In this document: positions 37,376 to 44,874 of the stretch, in pieces
Layout of the letters: each line of letters starts with the position of its first letter
Position numbering within the stretch: position 1 is the first letter of the stretch
From: Viridibacillus sp050279675
GTDB lineage: Bacteria; Bacillota; Bacilli; Bacillales_A; Planococcaceae
Direction of reading: 5' to 3'
DNA length: 64,000 nt
NCBI RefSeq assembly: GCF_050279675.1
Contig: NZ_JBNNUK010000001.1
Coordinates: 620,001-684,000, forward strand
Made by a program: the position numbers and the translations under genes
Notes under the pieces: generated by a model
What the model saw: only the letters and a program-made list of their open reading frames with translations
The model's database searches: none
Told to the model about the DNA's origin: nothing

Positions 37376-38173
37376 ATGAAAGTACTATTTATCGGAGACA
37401 TTGTCGGCTCAATTGGCCGTACAGCTGTTGAAACATATTTACCAAGATTAAAGAGAAAATATGCACCAGATGTTGTCATTGCGAATGGGGAGAACGCCGC
37501 TGCTGGACGTGGAATTACAAGAGCCATTTATCAAGAGTTATTAATGGTGGGCGTAGATGTTATTACAATGGGTAACCACACATGGGATCAGAAAGAAATT
37601 TTCGATTTCATTGACGATGCAGAATTTTTAATCAGACCTGCAAACTTCTCAGACGAAGCGCCCGGCAAAGGGATGACGACTATTTCAAAAAATGGTCATA
37701 CTTTATCTGTAATCAATTTACATGGACGTACTTTCTTACCACCACATGGCGATCCATTTGCTAAAGCAGACGAATTAATAGAAGAAGCAAAAAAAGTTTC
37801 TCCACTTATTTTCGTAGATTTCCATGCTGAAACAACGAGTGAAAAAATTGCAATGGGATGGTATTTAGATGGACGAGTATCAACTCTTGTAGGGACGCAT
37901 ACACATGTACAAACAGCGGATGCACGCATTTACCCTGGTGGTACAGCATATATTACTGATGTTGGAATGACTGGACCTTATGATGAAGTACTTGGAATGA
38001 ATAAAGAAAGCGTAATCTATCGATTTAAAACAAATATGCCAACACGCTTTGAAGTACCAAAACAAGGTCGAGAAGTACTAAGTGGCTTCTTTGTTGATCT
38101 TGATGATAAAACGGGCTTAGCAAAATCATTTGAGCGTATATATATTAACGCAGATTATCCTTTCAAAGCATAA
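37376..38173 (+). CDS. ymdB: metallophosphoesterase YmdB
   Basis: A dinuclear-metal phosphodiesterase that acts on 2',3'-cyclic nucleotides in vitro and controls the motility/biofilm choice in B. subtilis. The 265-residue product shows GDIVGSIGR at the N terminus, NGENAAAGRG, the catalytic GNHTWD with H68, FHAETTSEK and GTHTHVQTADA. ATG 37376 is preferred to TTG 37352, which lies in the terminator of rny. The ribosome site AAAAGAGTGA is modest. It follows rny as in other Bacillales. Confidence 0.94.
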   Translation: MKVLFIGDIVGSIGRTAVETYLPRLKRKYAPDVVIANGENAAAGRGITRAIYQELLMVGVDVITMGNHTWDQKEIFDFIDDAEFLIRPANFSDEAPGKGMTTISKNGHTLSVINLHGRTFLPPHGDPFAKADELIEEAKKVSPLIFVDFHAETTSEKIAMGWYLDGRVSTLVGTHTHVQTADARIYPGGTAYITDVGMTGPYDEVLGMNKESVIYRFKTNMPTRFEVPKQGREVLSGFFVDLDDKTGLAKSFERIYINADYPFKA

Positions 38174-38180
38174 TTGTAAG

Positions 38181-38209
38181 TCTATTCCCAAAACTCGGTG
38201 CATACAATA
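38181..38209 (+). promoter_or_regulatory. candidate sigma-E-type promoter for spoVS
   Basis: CATACAATA at 38201-38209 is a near-perfect mother-cell -10; TCTATT at 38181-38186, 14 bases upstream, is a weaker -35. B. subtilis spoVS is described as sigma-H dependent, so this would be a difference. Confidence 0.4.
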
Positions 38210-38263
38210 ATCCATGGACAAGAGAGATGTCCCACATTTTTTCAAATTAAGGGAGGAATTGTT

Positions 38264-38530
38264 GTGGATTCATTGAAAGTATCTTCTCGCTCAAACCCGA
38301 ACTCAGTAGCTGGCGCATTAGTAGCAGTCATTAGAGAGCAAGGCTATGCAGAGATGCAAGCAGTTGGAGCAGGTGCACTAAATCAAGCTGTTAAAGCAGT
38401 TGCAATTGCAAGAGGATTTGTTGCACCAAGTGGAACGGACTTGACTTGTTCGCCTGCATTTACGGATATCTTAATTGCAGGTGAAGATCGAACGGCTATG
38501 AAGCTTTTAGTTGAAAAGCGTACGAGATAG
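38264..38530 (+). CDS. spoVS: stage V sporulation protein S
   Basis: A small Alba-like protein needed for progress beyond stage V of sporulation. The 88-residue product carries the nearly invariant core EMQAVGAGALNQAVKAVAIA and RGFVAPSGTDL, and ends in EDRTAMKLLVEKR. GTG 38264 is chosen because GGGAGGA precedes it at the right spacing and the protein then begins as in B. subtilis (LKVSxxSxPNSVAGAL). The middle is almost unchanged across spore formers; the first six residues vary. Confidence 0.95.
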   Translation: MDSLKVSSRSNPNSVAGALVAVIREQGYAEMQAVGAGALNQAVKAVAIARGFVAPSGTDLTCSPAFTDILIAGEDRTAMKLLVEKRTR

Positions 38531-38542
38531 ATAAAAAAACTA

Positions 38543-38570
38543 AAATACCGGGAAACCGGTATTTTTTTAT
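38543..38570 (+). terminator. intrinsic terminator after spoVS
   Basis: AAATACCGG/CCGGTATTT (38543-38551 with 38556-38564), GNRA-like loop GAAA, then a T-run. Confidence 0.88.
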
Positions 38571-38864
38571 GGAGAAAATAATGAATCATCGCATTTTGCT
38601 CATTTGAAATCAAACTTCAAGTTGCTAGTTGGTGTATTTTGTAAAATAAAGTGAGCACACTAAGCTTTTATTACTATACATAAAAAAGTATGTTAACATA
38701 TTGAGTATTGTCAGTGATTATTATTACAACTTATTGAACGAGCTTTTCAGTCAAAGGTCTGAATTTCAAAGAATTCGCCTATAAACAATAGTTTACATCG
38801 AGTCTTCGTGATAAACTGATGAAGGATAAAAAGCTAAAAACCTGTAATTAAGGAGATGTTATAG
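38571..38864 (+). other. gene-free stretch upstream of korA
   Basis: No ORF with a ribosome site on either strand. The korA promoter should lie here but no sigma-A pair stands out. AGTTTA (38790-38795) and TAAACT (38812-38817) form a short separated inverted repeat about 50 bases before the ATG. The korA ribosome site is AAGGAG at 38850-38855. Confidence 0.4.
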
Positions 38865-40616
38865 ATGTTACATCAGCTTTCATGGAAAGTCGGTGGGCAA
38901 CAAGGGGAAGGTATTGAGAGTACGGGGGAAATTTTCTCTACGGCTATGAACCGTCTTGGATACCATTTATATGGATACCGTCACTTCTCTTCCCGTATTA
39001 AAGGTGGCCATACGAACAATAAAATTAACGTACGCACATCTGTCGTACACACGATTCCAGATGATTTAGATATATTGGTTGCATTTGACCAAGAAACAAT
39101 CGATGTCAATTATAAAGAATTAACTTCAGAAGGTGTAATTTTAGCAGATGCTAAATTTAAACCAGTAAAACCAGAAGATTGTCCTGCAACATTGTATGTT
39201 GTACCATTCACTGAAGTCGCTGCTGAATTAGGTACTACTTTAATGAAAAACATGGTAGCAATCGGTGCAACTGCTGCATTATTAAATCTTGAAGATGAAG
39301 TTTTCCAAAGTGTCGTTGATGAAATCTTCGGCCGTAAAGGTGAAATAGTAGTCCAAAAAAATATGACAGCCATTGCACAAGGACACGAACTAATGAACGG
39401 TATGCTTGGTGATAATATTGGTAAATTCGAATTAGAGCCAGCTGATGGTAAGCACCGTCTATTTATGATCGGTAACGAAGCTATCGCACTAGGTGCATTA
39501 GCTGCAGGAACTCGTATTATGGCAGCATATCCGATCACTCCAGCTTCAGAAATAATGGAGTATTTAATCAAAAAATTGCCGAAGTTCGGTGGTACTGTTA
39601 TCCAAACAGAAGATGAAATCGCGGCTGCAACAATGGCAATCGGTGCAAACTATGGTGGCGTTCGTTCATTTACTGCATCTGCAGGTCCAGGCTTATCATT
39701 AATGATGGAAGCAATTGGCCTTTCCGGTATGACAGAACAACCTCTTGTTATTGTTGATACACAACGAGGTGGCCCATCTACGGGTCTACCAACAAAACAA
39801 GAACAATCTGATTTGATGGCAATGCTATACGGAACACATGGTGAAATTCCGAAAGTTGTTATTGCACCAAGTACTGGTGAAGAAGCATTCTACGATACAA
39901 TTCAAGCGTTTAACATTGCAGAAGAACTGCAAATACCAGTTATCTTATTATCGGATCTTCAGCTATCACTTGGTAAACAAACTGTTGAACCATTTGATTA
40001 CTCTAAAATCGAAATTCGCCGTGGTAAATTAGAACTTGGCGAATTACCTGAAGCAGAGGATAAAGCTTACTTTAAACGCTATGAAGTAACAGAAGATGGC
40101 GTGTCAACTCGTGTTGTACCTGGTCAAAAGCATGGTATTCACCACGTTACAGGTGTTGAACATGATGAGACAGGTAAACCATCTGAAGCAGCGGGTAACC
40201 GTAAAGCGCAAATGGACAAACGATTCCGTAAATTAGATCACGTGAACTTTAATATGCCTGTATTTAAAAACACACCACACGAGGAAGCGGATGTTCTATT
40301 AGTTGGCTTTAACTCGACTAAAGGTGCAATAGAAGAAATTCAACCGATGTTAAACGAAGAAGGCATTAAAACAAACCACGCACATATTCGACTAATTCAC
40401 CCATTCCCAGCAGTGGAAATGAAAGAATTAATCGACAATGCAAAAAAAGTAATTGTCGTTGAGAATAATGCTACTGGTCAATTAGCTAATGTAATGAAAA
40501 TGAATATTGGCGCACATGATAAAATTATTAGCTTAGTGAAATATGACGGCACACCATTCTTGCCAAAAGAATTGTTAGGCCGCGTGAAGGAGTTGCTAAC
40601 AGATGGTAACATTTAA
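38865..40616 (+). CDS. korA: 2-oxoacid:ferredoxin oxidoreductase, fused gamma-alpha subunit
   Basis: Oxidises a 2-oxoacid (2-oxoglutarate by family, others possible) with CoA, passing electrons to ferredoxin. The 583-residue product starts with the gamma-type domain (SWKVGGQQGEGIESTGEIF, about 1-190) and continues with the alpha pyrimidine-binding domain (NEAIALGALAAGTRIMAAYPITPASE, AGPGLSLMMEAIGLSG, QRGGPSTGLPTKQEQSDL). AAGGAGATG precedes the ATG. It overlaps korB by 14 bases. B. subtilis lacks this pair at this site, while other Bacillales have it between spoVS and miaB. Confidence 0.92.
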   Translation: MLHQLSWKVGGQQGEGIESTGEIFSTAMNRLGYHLYGYRHFSSRIKGGHTNNKINVRTSVVHTIPDDLDILVAFDQETIDVNYKELTSEGVILADAKFKPVKPEDCPATLYVVPFTEVAAELGTTLMKNMVAIGATAALLNLEDEVFQSVVDEIFGRKGEIVVQKNMTAIAQGHELMNGMLGDNIGKFELEPADGKHRLFMIGNEAIALGALAAGTRIMAAYPITPASEIMEYLIKKLPKFGGTVIQTEDEIAAATMAIGANYGGVRSFTASAGPGLSLMMEAIGLSGMTEQPLVIVDTQRGGPSTGLPTKQEQSDLMAMLYGTHGEIPKVVIAPSTGEEAFYDTIQAFNIAEELQIPVILLSDLQLSLGKQTVEPFDYSKIEIRRGKLELGELPEAEDKAYFKRYEVTEDGVSTRVVPGQKHGIHHVTGVEHDETGKPSEAAGNRKAQMDKRFRKLDHVNFNMPVFKNTPHEEADVLLVGFNSTKGAIEEIQPMLNEEGIKTNHAHIRLIHPFPAVEMKELIDNAKKVIVVENNATGQLANVMKMNIGAHDKIISLVKYDGTPFLPKELLGRVKELLTDGNI

Positions 40617-41469
40617 GGATTTCCGAAATAATGTTAAACCTAACTGGTGTCCTGGATGTGGTGACTTTTCAGTACAAGCTGCAATCCAACGTGCTGCAGC
40701 GAATCTAGAAATCCAACCACATGAATTAGCAGTTGTTTCAGGGATAGGCTGCTCAGGTCGTATCTCGGGATATATCAATTCATACGGTTTACACGGTATT
40801 CACGGACGTGCATTACCAATTGCGCAAGGATTGAAAATGGCTAACCGTGATTTAAAAGTAATCGCTTCTGGCGGTGACGGTGACGGTTTCGCAATAGGAA
40901 TGGGTCATACAATTCACTCAATCCGTCGTAATGTCGATATCACGTATATCGTTATGGATAATCAAATCTATGGTTTAACTAAAGGACAAACATCACCACG
41001 CTCAGCTGCTGGTTTTGTCACAAAATCAACACCAGGTGGCGCAATTGAACCGTCACTAAAACCATTAGAAGTAGCATTATCTGCTGGCGCAACATTCGTA
41101 GCACAAAGCTTTTCAACAGATTTAAAAGAGCTAACTGCGATCATTGAAGCAGGTATGAATCACAACGGCTTCGCATTTATTAATGTATTCAGCCCTTGTG
41201 TAACTTATAATAAAATCAATACTTATGACTGGTTCAAAGAAAACATTACAAAATTATCAAGCATTGAAGGATACGATTCAACAAACCGTGCCCAAGCAAT
41301 GGCAACTGTAATGGAACATGAAGGTCTAGTAACAGGTATCATTTATCAAGACGAAGAAACACCTTCGTATCAAAACTTAGTAAATGGATATAGTGAAGAA
41401 CCTCTTAACCAACAAGATATGATGATTGAAGAAAAAGATCTTCAAGATCTAATGAAAGAATTTATGTAA
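40603..41469 (+). CDS. korB: 2-oxoacid:ferredoxin oxidoreductase beta subunit
   Basis: The thiamine-diphosphate subunit, 288 residues. PNWCPGCGDFS, GIGCSGRI and FSPCVTYN hold the four cysteines that bind the [4Fe-4S] cluster in this family; GGDGDGFAIGMGHTIH with DNQIYGLTKGQTSPRS is the thiamine-diphosphate/magnesium site. It starts inside korA, a sign of coupled synthesis of the two subunits. No separate ferredoxin-like delta gene follows, the usual two-subunit form in aerobic Bacillales. Confidence 0.93.
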   Translation: MVTFKDFRNNVKPNWCPGCGDFSVQAAIQRAAANLEIQPHELAVVSGIGCSGRISGYINSYGLHGIHGRALPIAQGLKMANRDLKVIASGGDGDGFAIGMGHTIHSIRRNVDITYIVMDNQIYGLTKGQTSPRSAAGFVTKSTPGGAIEPSLKPLEVALSAGATFVAQSFSTDLKELTAIIEAGMNHNGFAFINVFSPCVTYNKINTYDWFKENITKLSSIEGYDSTNRAQAMATVMEHEGLVTGIIYQDEETPSYQNLVNGYSEEPLNQQDMMIEEKDLQDLMKEFM

Positions 41470-41482
41470 TAAATAATTTAGT

Positions 41483-41529
41483 AACTAATCCTCAAGTCTT
41501 TTTTCGGGCTAGAGGATTAGTTTTTTTAT
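41483..41529 (+). terminator. intrinsic terminator after korB
   Basis: AACTAATCCTC/GAGGATTAGTT (41483-41493 with 41512-41522), 18-base loop, followed by a T-run. Confidence 0.85.
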
Positions 41530-41590
41530 TGTTAATGAGGCATTGATAAGAATAAAAGTGGCTTACCTTATTAGTGGAATGGGATTACAA

Positions 41591-42000
41591 AGTCTGAGTA
41601 GAGCTAAAGAAAGCCTGAGTAGCGCCAAAGAAAGCCCGAGCAGCGCCAAAGAGTCTGAGTAGGGCTAAAGAAAGTCTGAGTAGAGCTAAAGAAAGTCTGA
41701 GTAGCGCCAAAGAAAGCTCGAGCAGCGCTAAAGAAAGCCTGAGTAGCGCCAAAGAGTCTGAGTAGGGCTAAAGAAAGCCCGAGTAGCGCTAAAGAGTCTG
41801 AGTAGGGCTAAAGAAAGTCTGAGTAGCGCCAAAGAAAGCTCGAGCAGCGCTAAAGAAAGCCTGAGTAGCGCCAAAGAGCCAGTGAGTAGCGCCAAAGAAA
41901 GCCCGAGCAGCGCCAAAAAGTCTGAGCAGCGCTAAAGAAAGTCTGAGTAGCACCAAAGAGCCAGTGAGTAGGGCTAAAGAAAGCCTGAGTAGCGCCAAAA
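41591..42000 (+). repeat. 20-unit 21/19-bp tandem repeat array
   Basis: Twenty tandem units fill 410 bases between korB and miaB. Fifteen are 21 bases (type AGCCTGAGTAGCGCCAAAGA plus A) and five are 19 bases, lacking AA at the junction (the units starting near 41633, 41736, 41776, 41900 and the last). Variable positions are few: AGTC/AGCC/AGCT/CCAG at the start, TAG/CAG, and GCGCC/GCGCT/GGGCT/GAGCT. A 72-base block at 41685-41756 recurs exactly at 41807-41878. The units are richer in G and C than the surroundings. No ribosome site is present and the 19-base units break every long frame. It lies after the korB terminator and before the miaB promoter. Confidence 0.93.
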
Positions 42001-42086
42001 CGAGCCAAGAAGACCCCAGATAACGCATGACCCCCAACCAACAAAACAAGCTATATGTCTAAACACCGACAATTAACGTTCTTTTC

Positions 42087-42116
42087 TTGTAGGAACCATA
42101 CTCCATTAAGTATAAT
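42087..42116 (+). promoter_or_regulatory. candidate sigma-A promoter for miaB
   Basis: TTGTAG (42087-42092), 18-base spacer, TATAAT (42111-42116), about 50 bases before the miaB start. Confidence 0.58.
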
Positions 42117-42165
42117 AAGAAAATGGGTATTCGAGTGTGCGAATACGAGTGGAAGGAGTTTACTG

Positions 42166-43713
42166 ATGAACGAAGAACAGAGACTTGCTAGTCAACAAGT
42201 GAAACATCCAGATCCATCGGACAAAAAATCCGAGAAGGACTATAGTAAATATTTTCAATCTGTATATACAGCGCCATCTTTAAAAGATGCAAAGAAACGT
42301 GGTAAAGAGGAAGTTCAATACCATAAAGACTTCGCGATTGATGAAAAATACATGGGTATGGGACATGGTCGTAAATTCTATATTCGTACGTACGGTTGCC
42401 AAATGAATGAACACGATACAGAAGTAATGGCTGGGATTTTTCTGCAGCTTGGTTATGAAGCAACAAATAACGTAGAAGATGCGAATGTCATTTTAATGAA
42501 TACTTGTGCAATTCGCGAAAATGCGGAGAACAAAGTGTTTGGTGAACTTGGTCACTTTAAGCCATTAAAGCAAAAAAATCCTGATTTATTAATTGGTGTA
42601 TGTGGTTGTATGTCGCAAGAAGAGGCAGTAGTTAAGAAAATCTTGAAAACGTATGACCAAGTTGATATGATTTTCGGGACGCATAATATTCATCGTTTAC
42701 CAGACATTTTAAATGAAGCTTATATGTCGAAAGAAATGGTTATAGAAGTGTGGTCTAAAGAAGGGGACGTTATTGAAAACCTTCCGAAAGTTCGCAAAGG
42801 GAATACGAAGGCTTGGGTAAATATCATGTACGGCTGTGATAAATTCTGTACATATTGTATCGTACCTTATACACGAGGAAAAGAGCGTAGTCGACGACCA
42901 GATGATATTATTCAAGAAGTACGCCAACTAGCTGCACAAGGCTATAAAGAAGTGACATTACTTGGTCAAAACGTAAACGCTTACGGAAAAGACTTTGAAG
43001 ATCTAAAGTATGGTCTTGGCGATTTAATGAATGAATTACGTACAATTGACATTCCGCGTATTCGTTTTACAACAAGTCACCCACGTGATTTTGACGATTA
43101 TTTAATCGAAGTATTAGCGAAAAAAGGAAACTTAGTTGAGCACATTCATTTACCTGTGCAATCAGGTTCAAGCGACATGTTGAAGATTATGGCTCGTAAA
43201 TATACGCGCGATAGCTATCTAGAACTTGTACGCAAAATTAGAAAAGCGATTCCAGATGTAGCGTTAACAACTGATATTATCGTTGGTTTCCCAAATGAAA
43301 CAGACGAGCAATTTGAAGAAACGCTATCTTTATATAAAGAAGTTGGCTTCGAAATGGCATTCACATACATTTATTCACCACGTGAAGGTACGCCTGCAGC
43401 GAAAATGCAAGATAATGTACCGATGGAAGTGAAAAAAGAGCGTCTACAGCGTTTAAATGACTTAGTGAACCAACTATGTGGAGAAGCAATTAAACAATAT
43501 GACGGTCAAATCGTCGAAGTGTTAGTTGAAGGGGAAAGTAAACGTAACCCGAATGTACTAGCAGGTTATACAAGAAAAAATAAACTCGTAAACTTTGTAG
43601 CTCCTAAAGAAGTAATTGGTCAAATTGTTAAAGTACAAGTTACTGAAGCAAAAACTTGGTCATTACAAGGAGATTTTATCGAAGTTGTAGAGGACCAAAA
43701 GGTGGAATTATAA
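42166..43713 (+). CDS. miaB: tRNA-2-methylthio-N6-dimethylallyladenosine synthase MiaB
   Basis: A radical-SAM methylthiotransferase that adds the methylthio group to i6A37 of tRNA; MiaA, which makes i6A, is at 52724. The 515-residue product has the UPF0004 domain with its auxiliary cluster cysteines (YGCQMNEHDTEVM, NTCAIRENAENKV, GVCGCMSQEE), the radical-SAM CDKFCTYCIVP with C224, C228 and C231, and a C-terminal TRAM domain. ATG 42166 follows GGAAGGAG and aligns with MNEEQR of B. subtilis; a longer upstream reading lacks support. Confidence 0.95.
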   Translation: MNEEQRLASQQVKHPDPSDKKSEKDYSKYFQSVYTAPSLKDAKKRGKEEVQYHKDFAIDEKYMGMGHGRKFYIRTYGCQMNEHDTEVMAGIFLQLGYEATNNVEDANVILMNTCAIRENAENKVFGELGHFKPLKQKNPDLLIGVCGCMSQEEAVVKKILKTYDQVDMIFGTHNIHRLPDILNEAYMSKEMVIEVWSKEGDVIENLPKVRKGNTKAWVNIMYGCDKFCTYCIVPYTRGKERSRRPDDIIQEVRQLAAQGYKEVTLLGQNVNAYGKDFEDLKYGLGDLMNELRTIDIPRIRFTTSHPRDFDDYLIEVLAKKGNLVEHIHLPVQSGSSDMLKIMARKYTRDSYLELVRKIRKAIPDVALTTDIIVGFPNETDEQFEETLSLYKEVGFEMAFTYIYSPREGTPAAKMQDNVPMEVKKERLQRLNDLVNQLCGEAIKQYDGQIVEVLVEGESKRNPNVLAGYTRKNKLVNFVAPKEVIGQIVKVQVTEAKTWSLQGDFIEVVEDQKVEL

Positions 43714-44147
43714 TGGCAGAAATATATACTAAAGATCAAATCATCGCAAAAGCAATGGAAATTGCCCATATGGTAGCGAACACGGAAGAAGTTGATTTCT
43801 TCAAACGTGCAGAAGCACAAATTAACGAAAACCAAATGGTACGTGAAAAAATCGCAAGTCTAAAAAGTTTACAAAAACAAGCAGTAAACTTCCAACATTA
43901 TGGTAAAGAAAAAGCACTTCGATTAATTGAAGATAAAATTGCAAAAATCGAAGAAGAAATTGATTCTTTACCAATCGTTGAAGAATTTAAACAATCTCAA
44001 GGCGATGTAAATGATCTATTACAATTAGTATCAAACACAATTGCGAACAGTGTGACAGATGAAATCGTTGAATCAACTGGTGGCGACGTATTACGCGGTG
44101 AAACAGGTTCAAAAGTACAAAACTCAAAACCAGGTAGCTGTTCTTAA
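43713..44147 (+). CDS. ricA: RicA (YmcA), regulator of RNase Y processing
   Basis: RicA joins RicF and RicT in an iron-sulfur complex that steers RNase Y cleavage and affects sporulation, competence and biofilm formation. The 144-residue helical protein has EEVDFFKRAEAQINENQMV, a long central helix, then VNDLLQLVSNTIANSVTDEI, STGGDVLRGETGSKV, and the conserved C-terminal cysteine in GSCS that is a likely cluster ligand. ATG 43713 shares a base with the miaB stop; AAAAGGTGG is the ribosome site. The order miaB-ricA matches B. subtilis ymcB-ymcA. Confidence 0.94.
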   Translation: MAEIYTKDQIIAKAMEIAHMVANTEEVDFFKRAEAQINENQMVREKIASLKSLQKQAVNFQHYGKEKALRLIEDKIAKIEEEIDSLPIVEEFKQSQGDVNDLLQLVSNTIANSVTDEIVESTGGDVLRGETGSKVQNSKPGSCS

Positions 44148-44160
44148 TAGAATAATTGTT

Positions 44161-44200
44161 AACCCTTATAAAGAATAACTATCTTTATAAGGGTTTTCTT
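44161..44200 (+). terminator. intrinsic terminator after ricA
   Basis: Perfect 13-bp stem (44161-44173 with 44183-44195) followed by TTCTTT. The next 220 bases hold no recognisable gene. Confidence 0.88.
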
Positions 44201-44421
44201 TATATAGTAGTAGAAGTTTCATTGAATAAAACTGAATGTAATGTTGGAGAAGTGAAGTATCTTTCCGTAACTAACTTACCGAGTAAGAAATGGTTCTTGT
44301 CTGGAACAGGATGAAGGGAAGTTGAGTAAGTGGATTAGGTTTTGCAGTGAATTTTCTATTTGAAGTACAGTGAAAATAAACGTTGAAGGTCAACTGGATT
44401 AAATTTTTGAAATATCAGTAA

Positions 44422-44709
44422 ATGTTTATCCGAAATCAAGGCTCATTAGTACGAAAATTAATCCGATGGATCATACCAATCGGATGGACTGAGTTTGATA
44501 ATGCGTACTATGTAACGTATGACAATGCCTATACGGGTGACTTATGCGCCTTTAATAGCCAAGGGGATTTAACCTACGATGTAGTCGCTACTAGTGTTAG
44601 AGGATATCATCTAATTGATCTTTATCCAGGGATTTATAAACAGAAGGTATTAGATATAGACATGACATTGATTCAACAATTAACGTATAGTACGGATCAT
44701 CCGGGTTAA
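44422..44709 (+). CDS. hypothetical protein, unrecognised
   Basis: A 95-residue reading frame I do not recognise. It contains IRWIIPIGWTEFDNAYYV and DLYPGIYKQKVLDI, no membrane helix and no signal peptide. A stop codon directly precedes ATG 44422 and there is no clear ribosome site, so either translation begins further in or the gene is decayed. In its favour, a terminator-like hairpin follows and protein-like composition (Tyr, Asp, Ile rich) is kept to the end. Its place between ricA and cotE makes a sporulation link possible but unproved. Confidence 0.45.
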   Translation: MFIRNQGSLVRKLIRWIIPIGWTEFDNAYYVTYDNAYTGDLCAFNSQGDLTYDVVATSVRGYHLIDLYPGIYKQKVLDIDMTLIQQLTYSTDHPG

Positions 44710-44747
44710 GCGATGCCTTAGCATTAAAAGTAACGGAAAAATTACAG

Positions 44748-44794
44748 ACTACTGTGTAGCCAAAGAAAGAACGGCTATTGAGTAGTTTTTTTAT
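44748..44794 (+). terminator. intrinsic terminator ahead of cotE
   Basis: Two-part stem: ACTACT (44748-44753) with AGTAGT (44781-44786), and TAGCC (44757-44761) with GGCTA (44773-44777), followed by a long T-run. Confidence 0.75.
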
Positions 44795-44814
44795 TTTTAA
44801 AAATTAATCTAATC

Positions 44815-44841
44815 ACCCAATAGGCACATACCGCATAAGAT
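44815..44841 (+). promoter_or_regulatory. possible sigma-K-like promoter for cotE
   Basis: AC (44815-44816), 17-base spacer, CATAAGAT (44834-44841); the usual final TA is TG. B. subtilis cotE has sigma-E and sigma-K promoters. Confidence 0.33.
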
Positions 44842-44856
44842 GAAATTAAGAGAAGC

Positions 44857-44874
44857 AAAGGAGGAGTCGCACTG
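44857..44874 (+). promoter_or_regulatory. ribosome site that points to a CTG start for cotE
   Basis: AAAGGAGGAG at 44857-44866 is the only strong ribosome site. CTG 44872-44874 lies five bases beyond it; the next in-frame candidate, TTG 44881, is 14 bases away. Confidence 0.65.

Noticed and set aside
41591..42000. CRISPR array
   Set aside because: Units abut with no unique spacers and unit length is 21 or 19 bases; no cas genes nearby.
41728..42049. Leu-rich minus-strand proteins read through the tandem repeat
   Set aside because: They are translations of the repeat, change frame at each 19-base unit, and have no ribosome site.
42055..42165. Longer N terminus for MiaB
   Set aside because: The extension crosses the TATAAT promoter, lacks a ribosome site, and does not resemble MiaB; ATG 42166 has GGAAGGAG and aligns with B. 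subtilis.
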